Shown here in pieces: positions 7,894 through 17,406 of a stretch of DNA of 64,000 bases. Made by a program: the position numbers and the translations under genes. The DNA is from Bacteroidota bacterium (GTDB lineage: Bacteria; Bacteroidota; Bacteroidia; Bacteroidales; Lentimicrobiaceae): the NCBI GenBank assembly GCA_023434665.1, contig JAEYSM010000026.1, forward strand, positions 62,001-126,000, given 5' to 3'. Under the pieces are notes generated by a model, which was not told the DNA's origin, searched no databases, and was given only the letters and a program-made list of their open reading frames with translations. Every line of letters starts with the position of its first letter. Position 1 is the first letter of the stretch.

Positions 7894-10263
7894 TTATTTA
7901 ATCGCATTGGCTTTTATAGCTCTTTTAAATATTCCGATTGTAACTCCAATAAACATGATAATTGCCCCAAGCCAAATCACAATAATCCAGGGGAACAACA
8001 TTACTTTCAATACAATAAACTCAGGTTGCTTAGTCAACGTTGAAACCTGAATTGTTTTTTGAACTTCACCAACCCGGTCAAATCGGAGCATTTTTTCACT
8101 TCCTGGTATGGCTGCAACGCCACTTTCAGCCATATTTCCTTTTACCAGATAACTTAATGGAAGTAGTGCATCCCCCCCAGCACTTTCATTTAATAACATA
8201 AAAGCAGTTATCAGGATATGCTCCTGGCTTGGATCAAGTACCTGAATACTTAAGGAATCAAAAATCATCTTTTTATCATCGATTAAAAATGTGTCCTTTA
8301 AAGTAATATCAAGTGTTTCAATTATAGTATAACCGTCTGTAGTTTTCTTACTTATATCTTCAGCATACGTCAAATACATAAAAATATCACCTTTGAGCAA
8401 ATTCTTCGTATCCGGATTGTGGACATTTCCCATCTTCATGTTGTACTTTACTGAAGGGAATACTGAATACTTCAGATAGTAATTATCTGCTGAATCCTTT
8501 TCGAGAAAATCAACCTGATAAAAAATTTCATCTCTTTCCAGACGGCTTTTACTATAGCACAGCAGTTGATCACCAACCTGCTTTATCTCCCCTTTGTATA
8601 ACTTCACATTGCTGGCTGACCCATCACCAGGATTCCCAATGCTTATAGTCTTAGTATTAGAAAAAGTTATAAGAACCCCCAGTAGAAATAAACCGAATCC
8701 CAGATGTGTTATCCCGGCGCTGACATTTCTTCGGCTTGTAATAAATTTAAAAGTGTATGCAACCGATGAGAGTATAGCAAAAACTATAGAGAAAAGGAAC
8801 AATCCATGAACGAATCTCATACTGTCATCAATGAAGATACCGGTCAGTGAAATAACAAGAGCAATTCCCGCAGGCCACAATACATTTTTCCAAAATTCTC
8901 CAGTTTCATTCTTATCATATCTCAAATAATGCGCTAACCCAATAAAAATAGCTATTAACATAGCAAAAGGAAGTTGCCATTCATTATAAAATCCAACAAC
9001 ATCCGATCGTAAAGTGGCATTAGTGCCAAATATCTTATTAAAAACTGGTAAAGAAGTAGTACTAATAATCTGGAAAGCGGCAAGTAATATAATAATAGCT
9101 CCGAAAAACATCATGAATTCTCTGTTGAACAATCCGGGAAGGTCGTTCATTTCAATTTCTTTTCTTCTTCTGATCAAAAGCCAAACCGGTCCCACAACAA
9201 AAACGGCCATGAATACCAGGAGTTGAATATTCAGACCATTATCACCAAAAGCGTGTACTGATGTTTCGCCAAGTATGCCTGATCTAGTAAGATAACTGGC
9301 AAAAATCACCATTATGAATGAGAGGAAAGAAAAGATATATGTGCCCAGATAGTATTTGTCTCTCTTATATGCTAATAACATGAAATGCAATGTAGCAACC
9401 AAAACCATCCAAGGGACTAAGGAAGCATTTTCAACCGGATCCCATGCCCAGAATCCGCCAAAAGTAAGAGACTGATAAGCCCATGCTCCTCCTAAAATTA
9501 GCCCTGTACCAAGAAGACATATCGACAATAGCACCCATGGAAGTGTAAGTTTCAACCAATATCGGCGATCATTTTGCAATAGGGAGGCAACTGCGTATGA
9601 AAAAGGAAATAATGCTGCCGCATACCCCATGAAGAGCACGGGGGGATGGATAACCATCCAGGGATTTTCGAGTAAAGGATTCAATCCATTACCATCCCTG
9701 ATAAAGTTTAAGTAATTGGGATTTTTGAAAAAATCTAAAGCAGCATTAGCATCTGCTTCTCTAAGCAGAACGAACGGATTGTTTCCCAATTGAAATCCAA
9801 AGATTTTTATTCCCAGAATCATTGACAAAAGGAAGATTACACTCACACTTACAACTGTCATAACTCCAGCTTCCAGTCTTTTAGATGTGTGAAGCGCACT
9901 GATTCCGAATAGCGATATGAGAGTAGCCCAAAGGAGAAAGCTTCCCTCCTGTCCTGCCCAAAAGCTTGAAATGATGTACTTTGCGGGCATAAAAACAGAG
10001 CTATGCTTATAAATATAAGCATATTCAAAATTATGCCCAAGAATCAGATATAAGAGTATCAAGCCGGTAAGGAGCACCGACATTGACTGGAGGTAAAAAA
10101 ATGCTCTCCCAAGGTTTTTTATTTTAATATCATCACTCCCCTTTCGGAGTATTTTGATATAAAAAAACAATGAAGCTAATCCGGCAAGTATAGAGAGATA
10201 TATAAATATTTTTCCAAGGTTACCTGCTATAAGGTTTTCGCCAATATAGTTAATCTCCGGCAT
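7894..10263 (-). CDS. ccmF: CcmF/CcsA-type cytochrome c heme lyase subunit
   Basis: A 789-residue multi-spanning membrane protein that presents heme for attachment to periplasmic c-type cytochromes. The heme-handling WWD motif is visible as GGFWAWDPVENASLVPW, about residues 268-285, with conserved His residues in flanking loops (VIHPPVLFMGY upstream). The large soluble region from about residue 555 to 750 resembles the periplasmic domain of CcmF, and a final membrane helix ends the protein. No other ccm or ccs gene is adjacent, so partners must be elsewhere. It is the first gene of the minus-strand housekeeping cluster, just beyond the eno terminator. Confidence 0.9.
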   Translation of the reverse strand: MPEINYIGENLIAGNLGKIFIYLSILAGLASLFFYIKILRKGSDDIKIKNLGRAFFYLQSMSVLLTGLILLYLILGHNFEYAYIYKHSSVFMPAKYIISSFWAGQEGSFLLWATLISLFGISALHTSKRLEAGVMTVVSVSVIFLLSMILGIKIFGFQLGNNPFVLLREADANAALDFFKNPNYLNFIRDGNGLNPLLENPWMVIHPPVLFMGYAAALFPFSYAVASLLQNDRRYWLKLTLPWVLLSICLLGTGLILGGAWAYQSLTFGGFWAWDPVENASLVPWMVLVATLHFMLLAYKRDKYYLGTYIFSFLSFIMVIFASYLTRSGILGETSVHAFGDNGLNIQLLVFMAVFVVGPVWLLIRRRKEIEMNDLPGLFNREFMMFFGAIIILLAAFQIISTTSLPVFNKIFGTNATLRSDVVGFYNEWQLPFAMLIAIFIGLAHYLRYDKNETGEFWKNVLWPAGIALVISLTGIFIDDSMRFVHGLFLFSIVFAILSSVAYTFKFITSRRNVSAGITHLGFGLFLLGVLITFSNTKTISIGNPGDGSASNVKLYKGEIKQVGDQLLCYSKSRLERDEIFYQVDFLEKDSADNYYLKYSVFPSVKYNMKMGNVHNPDTKNLLKGDIFMYLTYAEDISKKTTDGYTIIETLDITLKDTFLIDDKKMIFDSLSIQVLDPSQEHILITAFMLLNESAGGDALLPLSYLVKGNMAESGVAAIPGSEKMLRFDRVGEVQKTIQVSTLTKQPEFIVLKVMLFPWIIVIWLGAIIMFIGVTIGIFKRAIKANAIK

Positions 10264-10316
10264 ATGTGTGAAATATGAAATTTATGTATGTGAAGTATGC
10301 ACTGTAAAAATACAAA

Positions 10317-10366
10317 TTAAAGGGACAACTCCGGCTCAATAGAGCAATCCGGAGTTATCCCTTTAA
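10317..10366 (-). terminator. Strong hairpin downstream of eno
   Basis: A near-perfect stem of about 17 bp with one G.U pair: AAAGGGATAACTCCGG pairs with CCGGAGTTGTCCCTTT around a 14-nt loop. It is followed in the minus direction by a T-rich tract. It lies 27 bp past the enolase stop and would insulate ccmF from eno transcription. Confidence 0.75.
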
Positions 10367-10392
10367 CAAGAACAACAATATCTAAGCGAAAC

Positions 10393-11682
10393 TTATCTGG
10401 CGTATTTAAATGATTTTCCTAAATACCTTGCTGTACTACCAAGTGATTCTTCAATTCGCAATAATTGATTGTATTTTGCAATTCTGTCTGTTCTGCTGGC
10501 CGAACCTGTTTTAATTAATCCGGTATTCAAAGCAACAGCCAGGTCGGCTATAGTTGTATCTTCAGTTTCACCTGAACGATGACTCATTACTGCGGTATAT
10601 CCATGTCTGTAGGCCATGTTCACCGCATCAATAGTTTCAGTAAGAGTTCCTATCTGATTTACCTTAACTAGTATTGAGTTGGCAACACCTCTTTCAATGC
10701 CAAGTTTCAATCTCTCGGAATTGGTAACAAACAAATCATCACCAACAAGCTGGACATTTGAGCCCATTCTTTCAGTCATAAGTTTCCAGCCATCCCAATC
10801 GTCTTCAGCCATACCATCTTCAATTGAAATAATTGGATAATTGTCAACCCAATTCTTCCAGTAATCAACCATTTGAGATGGAGTCAACTTATCACCTGTT
10901 GATTTGTGTAAGTGATAAACTTTTTCTTCTGGAAGATAATATTCAGAAGATGCAGGATCTAAGGCTAAATAAATATCCTGACCTGGTTTATAACCTGCTT
11001 TTTCTATTGCCTGCAGGATGACTTTCACCGCTTCTTCATTCGATTTAAGATTTGGAGCAAATCCACCTTCATCTCCAACGTTGGTTGAATAACCATTCTT
11101 TTTGAGAACAGACTTAAGGTTATGGAATACTTCTGCACCCATCCTAAGAGCTTCAGAAAAGTTGCTTGCCCCGACAGGCATAATCATGAATTCCTGAAAG
11201 TCAATTGCATTGTCAGCATGAGATCCACCATTGATAATATTCATCATTGGAATCGGAAGGGTATTAGCATTAACACCTCCTACATATCTATATAAAAACT
11301 GACCTGACAATTGGGCAGCGGCATTAGCCACAGCTAAAGAAACCCCAAGAATAGCATTAGCACCCAAATTACCCTTATTTGGTGTGCCATCCAGCTCAAT
11401 CATTCTGGCATCTATTTCATTCTGATCGAATAGTAGGTAACCTTTAAGTTCTTCAGCCAGAACACTGTTAACATTCTTAACAGCTTGCATGACACCCTTA
11501 CCCAAATAAATTTTCTTATCACCATCACGAAGCTCAACAGCTTCATGAACACCGGTTGAAGCTCCGGACGGTACTGCAGCCCTTCCCATAATTCCACTGG
11601 TGGTATAAACATCAACCTCAATAGTCGGATTGCCACGTGAATCAAGGATTTGACGGGCATAAATGTTTGAAATTGTACTCAT
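10393..11682 (-). CDS. eno: Enolase
   Basis: Enolase interconverts 2-phosphoglycerate and phosphoenolpyruvate in glycolysis. At 429 residues it has full length; visible motifs include ARQILDSRGNPTIEVDV at the N-terminus, the catalytic loop SGASTGVHEA, the metal ligands in ALDPASSEYY and SIEDGMAEDDWDG, and the signature VKVNQIGTLTETI and MSHRSGETED. Terminators on both sides indicate a single-gene transcript. Confidence 0.98.
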   Translation of the reverse strand: MSTISNIYARQILDSRGNPTIEVDVYTTSGIMGRAAVPSGASTGVHEAVELRDGDKKIYLGKGVMQAVKNVNSVLAEELKGYLLFDQNEIDARMIELDGTPNKGNLGANAILGVSLAVANAAAQLSGQFLYRYVGGVNANTLPIPMMNIINGGSHADNAIDFQEFMIMPVGASNFSEALRMGAEVFHNLKSVLKKNGYSTNVGDEGGFAPNLKSNEEAVKVILQAIEKAGYKPGQDIYLALDPASSEYYLPEEKVYHLHKSTGDKLTPSQMVDYWKNWVDNYPIISIEDGMAEDDWDGWKLMTERMGSNVQLVGDDLFVTNSERLKLGIERGVANSILVKVNQIGTLTETIDAVNMAYRHGYTAVMSHRSGETEDTTIADLAVALNTGLIKTGSASRTDRIAKYNQLLRIEESLGSTARYLGKSFKYAR

Positions 11683-11724
11683 AGCTATATTTTTATTAAT
11701 TTTTTGTTCTTAATGATTACTATA

Positions 11725-11761
11725 AACAAAAAAGAGGACAAAGCAATTATACTTTATCCTC
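11725..11761 (-). terminator. Rho-independent terminator after rplQ
   Basis: In the minus direction GAGGATAAAG pairs with CTTTGTCCTC (10 bp with one G.U) around an 8-nt loop, and six T residues follow directly. It lies 20 bp past the rplQ stop and ends the large ribosomal transcript before eno. Confidence 0.85.
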
Positions 11762-11781
11762 ATTCCTGTTATTTGATAGTA

Positions 11782-12291
11782 TTAATCCTTATTTTCAACA
11801 TTCTCTTCATTTGAAGTTTCAGCTGCTGGTTTATCTTGAGCAGCAGGAGTTTCAGCTTTAGAATCTTTTACCTTGGTTCTGCTTCTTCTTGTCGTTTTAA
11901 CTTTAGGTGCTTCTTTAACAGCTAACATACTTTCGTTAAAATCAACCAGCTCCATCATACACATTTCGGCATTATCACCTAAACGAGTACCGGTTTTTAA
12001 AATTCTGGTATATCCTCCGGGACGAGTTGCTACTTTTACTGCAACATCTCTAAATAATGCTGAAACGGCCTCTTTTGATTGCAGATATGAAAAAACCATA
12101 CGCCGTGAATGAGTAGAGTCTGTTTTTGAACGGGTAATTAAAGGTTCAACATATGATCTCAGAGCTTTAGCCTTTGCTAATGTTGTATTTATACGTTTGT
12201 GAAGAATAAGCGAGGAAGCCATATTCGATAACATAGCTTTACGATGGGCGCTGGTCCTTCCAAGATGATTGACTTTCTTTCCGTGTCTCAT
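11782..12291 (-). CDS. rplQ: 50S ribosomal protein L17
   Basis: The last gene of the ribosomal cluster, 7 bp after rpoA. The conserved N-terminal body begins MRHGKKVNHLGRTSAHRKAML. At 169 residues it exceeds the roughly 125 residues of the E. coli protein because of a Lys/Ala/Glu-rich tail from about residue 125, a common feature in this phylum. L17 binds 23S rRNA near the exit tunnel. Confidence 0.97.
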   Translation of the reverse strand: MRHGKKVNHLGRTSAHRKAMLSNMASSLILHKRINTTLAKAKALRSYVEPLITRSKTDSTHSRRMVFSYLQSKEAVSALFRDVAVKVATRPGGYTRILKTGTRLGDNAEMCMMELVDFNESMLAVKEAPKVKTTRRSRTKVKDSKAETPAAQDKPAAETSNEENVENKD

Positions 12292-12298
12292 TGTTCAA

Positions 12299-13291
12299 TT
12301 AATCCTTATCAAGTTTATATTTTGCGACATTCATACCGAATTCCAGGTTCTTTGATTTAACAAGGTCTTCTAGTTCAGTAAGTGATTTCTTACCAAAGTT
12401 CCTGAATTTCAACAAATCATTTTTATTATACGATACCAGTTCGCCTAATGTTTCAACGTCGGCTGCTTTAAGACAATTTAGAGCTCTGACTGAGAGATCC
12501 ATATCAACTAGTTTAGTCTTGAGTAACTGACGGATATGTAATGAAGTTTCATCAAATTCATCATTAACAGTCTTTTCTTCAGCATCAATGGTGATCTTTT
12601 CGTCAGAGAAAAGCATAAAGTGATGAATCAGAATACGAGCAGCCTCTTTAAGTGCATCTTTTGGTTTTATTGAACCATCAGAAGCAATTTCCAGGACAAG
12701 TTTCTCATAGTCAGTCTTCTGTTCAACACGGAAGTTTTCAATAGTATACTTCACATTCTTTATAGGAGTGTGGATAGAATCGATTGCTATAGTGCCTATA
12801 GGTGCATTGGGAACCTTATTCTCTTCAGCAGGAACATAACCACGACCTTTATCAATTGATAAATCGATGATTAATTTCACTGATGGTTCCATATGGCAAA
12901 TTTCCACTTCCGGATTCAATACCTGGAACACTGATAAGAACTTATTGATATCACCGGCTTTAAAAGTATCCTGACCGGAAATAACAACTCTTATTTGTTC
13001 ATTAGTCTCTGATTCCAAAAGTCTTTTGAATCTGATCTTTTTTAAATTAAGGATGATATCAGTTACATCTTCAACTACTCCTTTGATAGACGAAAACTCC
13101 ATATCTACACCTTCTATCCTAACAGAAGTGATTGCGAATCCCTCAAGCGAGGAGAGGAGTATTCTCCGCAGAGCATTACCGATAGTGATTCCGAAGCCAG
13201 GTTCCAAAGGTCTGAATTCAAACATCCCTTTAGAATCATCAGCTTCGATCATAATAACCTTTTCAGGTTTTTGAAATGCTAATATTGCCAT
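12299..13291 (-). CDS. rpoA: DNA-directed RNA polymerase subunit alpha
   Basis: Alpha dimerises to nucleate RNA polymerase assembly and contacts upstream DNA and activators. The N-terminal domain has the dimer-interface block FGITIGNALRRILLSS (about residues 33-48); the C-terminal domain (from about residue 250) has LRALNCLKAADVETLGELV and FRNFGKKSLTEL. Length 330 is normal. It lies between rpsD and rplQ in the alpha-operon order. Confidence 0.98.
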   Translation of the reverse strand: MAILAFQKPEKVIMIEADDSKGMFEFRPLEPGFGITIGNALRRILLSSLEGFAITSVRIEGVDMEFSSIKGVVEDVTDIILNLKKIRFKRLLESETNEQIRVVISGQDTFKAGDINKFLSVFQVLNPEVEICHMEPSVKLIIDLSIDKGRGYVPAEENKVPNAPIGTIAIDSIHTPIKNVKYTIENFRVEQKTDYEKLVLEIASDGSIKPKDALKEAARILIHHFMLFSDEKITIDAEEKTVNDEFDETSLHIRQLLKTKLVDMDLSVRALNCLKAADVETLGELVSYNKNDLLKFRNFGKKSLTELEDLVKSKNLEFGMNVAKYKLDKD

Positions 13292-13334
13292 ATTATCTTC
13301 CTCTTGAGTAATAAATTAATTAACCTTAAAATCA

Positions 13335-13940
13335 TTATTTTGAATACAACTCAACGATGAGCTGCTCTTTAATATTTTCAGGGATATCTTCACGAGCTGG
13401 TAATCCTGTTAGCTTGCCTGTCAAAAGATTTCCATCCCATTCAAGCCATGGGTAGCTATTACGCTTTCCTGCCAGTGAATTCTGAATTACTTCAAGAGAT
13501 TTTGATCTCTCTCTTACTGCTATAATATCTCCAACTTTCAATTCATAAGAAGGAACATTAACTACCGCGCCATTAACAACAACGTGGCAATGAGTAACCA
13601 ACTGACGAGCAGCATTACGAGATGGAGCTATTCCTAAACGATATACTACATTATCAAGTCTTGCTTCAATTAACTGAAGAAGAATCTCACCGGTAATACC
13701 CTTTTTACGAGAAGCTTTATGGAAAACATTTTTGAATTGTTTCTCAAGAATTCCATAGGTATACTTGGCTTTTTGTTTCTCCTGAAGCTGAGTACCATAC
13801 TCAGAAAGTTTTTTACGCCTTTTTGTATTTCCATGCATTCCGGGACCATAATTCTTTTTTTCGAAATATTTATCCGGACCGTAAATGGGGTCTTTAAATT
13901 TACGTGCAATCTTGGTTTTTGGACCTGTGTACCTGGCCAT
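13335..13940 (-). CDS. rpsD: 30S ribosomal protein S4
   Basis: S4 nucleates 30S assembly on 16S rRNA. The 201-residue protein begins MARYTGPKTKIARKF, and its S4 RNA-binding domain is seen as ARLDNVVYRLGIAPSRNAAR (about residues 92-111). There are no N-terminal Cys zinc ligands, so it is the zinc-free form. The 97-bp gap to rpsK is the largest spacer in the alpha block and could hold regulatory RNA, though I see no clear fold in it. Confidence 0.97.
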   Translation of the reverse strand: MARYTGPKTKIARKFKDPIYGPDKYFEKKNYGPGMHGNTKRRKKLSEYGTQLQEKQKAKYTYGILEKQFKNVFHKASRKKGITGEILLQLIEARLDNVVYRLGIAPSRNAARQLVTHCHVVVNGAVVNVPSYELKVGDIIAVRERSKSLEVIQNSLAGKRNSYPWLEWDGNLLTGKLTGLPAREDIPENIKEQLIVELYSK

Positions 13941-14037
13941 AATTACTTTGTTATTATATTTTCAATTGTTTCTACAAATTGTAAGCTTACCGCCAAACCA
14001 TCTTAGTAAGAGCAAGCAGTACAGCTATACTGTTTAT

Positions 14038-14427
14038 TTATACCCTACGTCTTTTTGGAGGACGGCAACCATTGTGAGGCATTGGAGTAACGTCCATAAT
14101 CTCAGTTACTTCAATTCCTGAAGAATGAATAGTACGGATAGCAGACTCACGTCCCGATCCTGGTCCCTTTACAAAAACCTTAACCTTACGAAGTCCAGCG
14201 TCAAATGCAACTTTCGAACAATCGGTTGCAGCCATTTGTGCAGCATATGGAGTGTTCTTTTTTGAACCTCTGAATCCCATTTTGCCTGCTGATGCCCAGC
14301 TGATCACTTGTCCTGAGTTATTTGTCAGGGAGATAATAATATTGTTGAATGAGGCCGTAACATATGCATGACCTATCGGATCAACTTTTACTACTTTTTT
14401 CTTTGATGTTTTAGCAGCTTTTGCCAT
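14038..14427 (-). CDS. rpsK: 30S ribosomal protein S11
   Basis: S11 forms part of the platform of the 30S subunit near the mRNA path. The 129-residue protein has a Lys-rich start and the conserved core GHAYVTASFNNIIISLT, with the typical basic C-terminus PHNGCRPPKRRRV. It lies between rpsM and rpsD. Confidence 0.97.
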   Translation of the reverse strand: MAKAAKTSKKKVVKVDPIGHAYVTASFNNIIISLTNNSGQVISWASAGKMGFRGSKKNTPYAAQMAATDCSKVAFDAGLRKVKVFVKGPGSGRESAIRTIHSSGIEVTEIMDVTPMPHNGCRPPKRRRV

Positions 14428-14478
14428 AACAGTTTATTTTCTCTTTCTTAAATTAAATATTGATCAAGGGACTAACCA

Positions 14479-14859
14479 TTAACCCTTAGTTGCTTTCTTC
14501 TTATTTGCAACAGTTTTCTTTTTGCCCTTACGTGTACGTGCATTGTTTTTGGTACTCTGTCCGCGAAGCGGAAGTCCAAGACGATGACGAATTCCACGGT
14601 AGCAGCCAATATCCATCAAGCGTTTGATGTTTGTCTGCACTTCTGTGCGCAAGGCTCCTTCTACTTTTATTTCATCAGCAATGATTGTACGAATTGCGTT
14701 CTGCTCATCGTCGTTCCAATCCTGAACTTTTTTGTTAACATCTATCCCTGCAGAGTGTAATATTCTCTGGGCTGTGCTGCGGCCAATGCCATAAATGTAG
14801 GTTAATCCTATCTCGCCTCTTTTGTTCTTGGGTATATCAATACCAGCAATACGTGCCAT
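14479..14859 (-). CDS. rpsM: 30S ribosomal protein S13
   Basis: S13 sits in the head of the small subunit and contacts the P-site tRNA and the L5 bridge. The protein begins MARIAGIDIPKNKRGEIGL and has the conserved CYRGIRHRLGLPLRGQ block near residue 87, ending in a Lys-rich tail. Length 126 is normal. Confidence 0.97.
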   Translation of the reverse strand: MARIAGIDIPKNKRGEIGLTYIYGIGRSTAQRILHSAGIDVNKKVQDWNDDEQNAIRTIIADEIKVEGALRTEVQTNIKRLMDIGCYRGIRHRLGLPLRGQSTKNNARTRKGKKKTVANKKKATKG

Positions 14860-14884
14860 ATATTGTTTATTGTTGTGACGTTAA

Positions 14885-15001
14885 TTATCCTTGTCTTTGT
14901 TTATATTTCGGGTTCTTTTTGTTGATTATATACAACCTTCCCTTTCTTCTGACTATCTTGCAGTCAGGTGTTCTTTTCTTAACTGATGCTCTTACTTTCA
15001 T
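14885..15001 (-). CDS. rpmJ: 50S ribosomal protein L36, zinc-free form
   Basis: A 38-codon frame that I translated by hand: it begins MKVRASVKKRTPDCK and ends NPKYKQRQG. Zinc-type L36 has three Cys and one His ligand; here only one Cys remains, with Thr, Asn and Tyr in the other positions, so this is the C-minus paralogue type. It sits between infA and rpmM-block gene rpsM, exactly where L36 lies in the spc/alpha junction of most bacteria. Confidence 0.95.
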   Translation of the reverse strand: MKVRASVKKRTPDCKIVRRKGRLYIINKKNPKYKQRQG

Positions 15002-15021
15002 TTTGTAATAAGATGGTTTGT

Positions 15022-15240
15022 TTATTTATACCGGAAAATAATTCTTCCCTTGCTAAGATCATATGGCGACATCTCGAGCTTAACTTTATCGCCAGGTAAA
15101 ATTTTGATGTAATGCATCCTCATTTTACCTGAAATATGAGCCGTTATAATATGCCCATTCTCTAGTTCAACACGGAACATTGCATTACCTAATGATTCGG
15201 TAACCGTTCCATCTTGTTCTATTGAAATTTGTTTCGCCAT
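15022..15240 (-). CDS. infA: Translation initiation factor IF-1
   Basis: IF-1 occupies the A site of the 30S subunit during initiation. The 72-residue protein is a single S1-type OB fold: MAKQISIEQDGTVTESL at the N-terminus, then FRVELENGHIITAHISGKMR and the C-terminal DLSKGRIIFRYK. It lies 10 bp after map and 20 bp before rpmJ. Confidence 0.97.
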   Translation of the reverse strand: MAKQISIEQDGTVTESLGNAMFRVELENGHIITAHISGKMRMHYIKILPGDKVKLEMSPYDLSKGRIIFRYK

Positions 15241-15250
15241 TTATAATTCT

Positions 15251-16033
15251 TTAATTTTCTTTATTTTGTAATACTTTCTCAATTTCATTAAAGGAAGATA
15301 AAATCAATGGTTCTTTGTTGGTAATGGCTATTTGATGTTCATAATGAGCAGATGGGCGTCTGTCAGCTGTCCTAATGGTCCAGCCATCCCTGTCCTGTGT
15401 AACGTTACGTGTACCCATGTTGATCATCGGTTCGATACAAATTACCAGACCAGGTTTAAGCATAATCCCATCTCCTCGCCTTCCATAGTTTGGAACTTCA
15501 GGACTCTCATGAAGATTAGTGCCTATTCCATGTCCAACCAAGTCTCTCACAACACCATAACCAAAGCTTTCCACATATGTTTGAACCTCGTAACCAATAT
15601 TCCCGATCCGATTTCCAGCTTTTGCAACTTTTATGCCAAGATAGAGTGATTCTTTGGTGCGTTCCATTAGCAATCGCTTTTCATCACTTACTTCACCTAC
15701 TGCAAAAGTATAAGCGGAATCACCATAAAAACCGTTCATAAATGTTCCACAATCTACTGACACAATGTCACCTTCCTTCAGGATTTCATCTCCCGGAAAA
15801 CCATGCACAACGACATCATTGACCGATATGCATAAAGTTGCCGGAAATCCATTATAACCCTTAAATGCTGGAATTGCTTTATGGTCCCGGATAAATGTTT
15901 CAGCAACTTTATCCAGTTCAATCGTTTTAATTCCAGGTCGGATAATTTTGGCTACTTCAGCCAAGGTTTTACCAACAAGCAAAGAACTCTGTTGTATTAA
16001 TTCAATTTCCTCTTTTGTCTTATAATAGATCAT
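15251..16033 (-). CDS. map: Type I methionine aminopeptidase
   Basis: Removes N-terminal Met from nascent proteins. The two-metal site is visible: VSVDCGTFMNGFYGDSAY (two Asp), VGHGIGTNLHE (His), VICIEPM (Glu) and YEHQIAIT (Glu). At 260 residues it is the short form without an N-terminal zinc finger. It lies between secY and infA, a standard position in the spc block. Confidence 0.97.
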   Translation of the reverse strand: MIYYKTKEEIELIQQSSLLVGKTLAEVAKIIRPGIKTIELDKVAETFIRDHKAIPAFKGYNGFPATLCISVNDVVVHGFPGDEILKEGDIVSVDCGTFMNGFYGDSAYTFAVGEVSDEKRLLMERTKESLYLGIKVAKAGNRIGNIGYEVQTYVESFGYGVVRDLVGHGIGTNLHESPEVPNYGRRGDGIMLKPGLVICIEPMINMGTRNVTQDRDGWTIRTADRRPSAHYEHQIAITNKEPLILSSFNEIEKVLQNKEN

Positions 16034-16043
16034 CGTATAATAA

Positions 16044-17399
16044 TTACATACTGATCGAAGAACGTCCTTTAATACGGCCCGACTTTGTCAATCCATCATA
16101 ATGGCGCATTAAAAGATGACTTTCAATCTGTTGCAATGTATCAAGTACAACACCTACAAGAATAAGCAGCGATGTACCTCCGTAAAAATTAGCAAACTGA
16201 GAAGTTACTCCTATCTGAGCTACCAATGCAGGCATAATCGCAACAAATGCCAGGAAGATTGAACCTGGAAGAGTAATGCGCGACATTATCTGATCAATGA
16301 ACTCAGCGGTTTTCTTTCCTGGTTTAACACCTGGAATAAAACCATTATTCTTCTTCATATCCTCAGCCATCTGATTTGGATTAATCGTTATGGCAGTATA
16401 GAAGTAAGTAAATGCTATAATTAAAAAAGCGAATACAAAATTATACCAAAATCCGTTAACATTTGTAAATGTGGCGGCAAAACCTGAAAGTGATTCCGAT
16501 TGAGCAAATCCGGCAAATGTTATAGGTAAAAACATAATTGCCTGTGCAAAGATGATTGGCATTACACCAGCAGCATTTACTTTCAATGGAATGTACTGAC
16601 GTACACCACCATATTGCTTGTTACCAACTATTCTTTTTGCATATTGTACAGGTATTTTTCTGGTTCCCTGAACAAGCAAAATACTTACAAGAATAACACC
16701 TACAAGTACTGCTAATTCAACAATGAATATTACCAATCCACCGCCTTGCTGTTCCATACGTGAAACCAATTCTCCGAAGAGTGCAAAAGGTAAACGGGCT
16801 ATAATACCGATCATAATAATCAGTGAGATACCATTTCCAATTCCTTTGTCTGTAATTCTTTCACCAAGCCACATAACGAACAGTGTACCAGCAACAAGAA
16901 TAACAACAGATGATACCCAGAAGAAAGTTCCAGGAGTAGTGATTGCAGGATCGAAAGGTGCAATCGCGTTAGCCGGCAATTGAGCTATGAGGTTTGCAAT
17001 GTAAGCCGGAGCCTGAAAACCAGTAATCAAAACTGTAAGATAACGGGTAATCTGATTAATTTTCTTTCTTCCGCTTTCACCTTCTTTCTGAAGTTTTTGG
17101 AAATAAGGTATGGCCATACCTAACAACTGCACAACAATTGATGCAGAAATGTAAGGCATGATACCTAATGCGAAAATAGAAGCATTTGAAAAGGCGCCAC
17201 CGGAAAACATATTAAGTAACCCAAGTAAACCACCTTCCGTCTGGTCCTGCAATACAGCAAGCTGATTAGGATCAATTCCCGGCAGCGTAACATAAGACCC
17301 GAATCGGTATATTAGGATAATACCTAAAGTATAAGCAATACGCTTACGCAGATCCTCAATCTTATATATGTTTCTTATTGTTTGAATTAATCTTTTCAT
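16044..17399 (-). CDS. secY: Preprotein translocase channel subunit SecY
   Basis: The channel of the Sec translocon, with ten predicted membrane helices over 451 residues. The start MKRLIQTIRNIYKIEDLRKR is typical of this phylum; helix 2 has GGLLGLLNMFSGGA, and the conserved cytoplasmic loop has GTRKIPVQYAKR. It follows rplO by 7 bp. Confidence 0.98.
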   Translation of the reverse strand: MKRLIQTIRNIYKIEDLRKRIAYTLGIILIYRFGSYVTLPGIDPNQLAVLQDQTEGGLLGLLNMFSGGAFSNASIFALGIMPYISASIVVQLLGMAIPYFQKLQKEGESGRKKINQITRYLTVLITGFQAPAYIANLIAQLPANAIAPFDPAITTPGTFFWVSSVVILVAGTLFVMWLGERITDKGIGNGISLIIMIGIIARLPFALFGELVSRMEQQGGGLVIFIVELAVLVGVILVSILLVQGTRKIPVQYAKRIVGNKQYGGVRQYIPLKVNAAGVMPIIFAQAIMFLPITFAGFAQSESLSGFAATFTNVNGFWYNFVFAFLIIAFTYFYTAITINPNQMAEDMKKNNGFIPGVKPGKKTAEFIDQIMSRITLPGSIFLAFVAIMPALVAQIGVTSQFANFYGGTSLLILVGVVLDTLQQIESHLLMRHYDGLTKSGRIKGRSSISM

Positions 17400-17406
17400 C
17401 TAAGGT

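Noticed and set aside
13670..14121. Overlapping plus- and minus-strand frames of 78-95 residues around rpsD
   Set aside because: Antisense or shifted shadows of S4 and S11 with no independent start context or recognisable residues.
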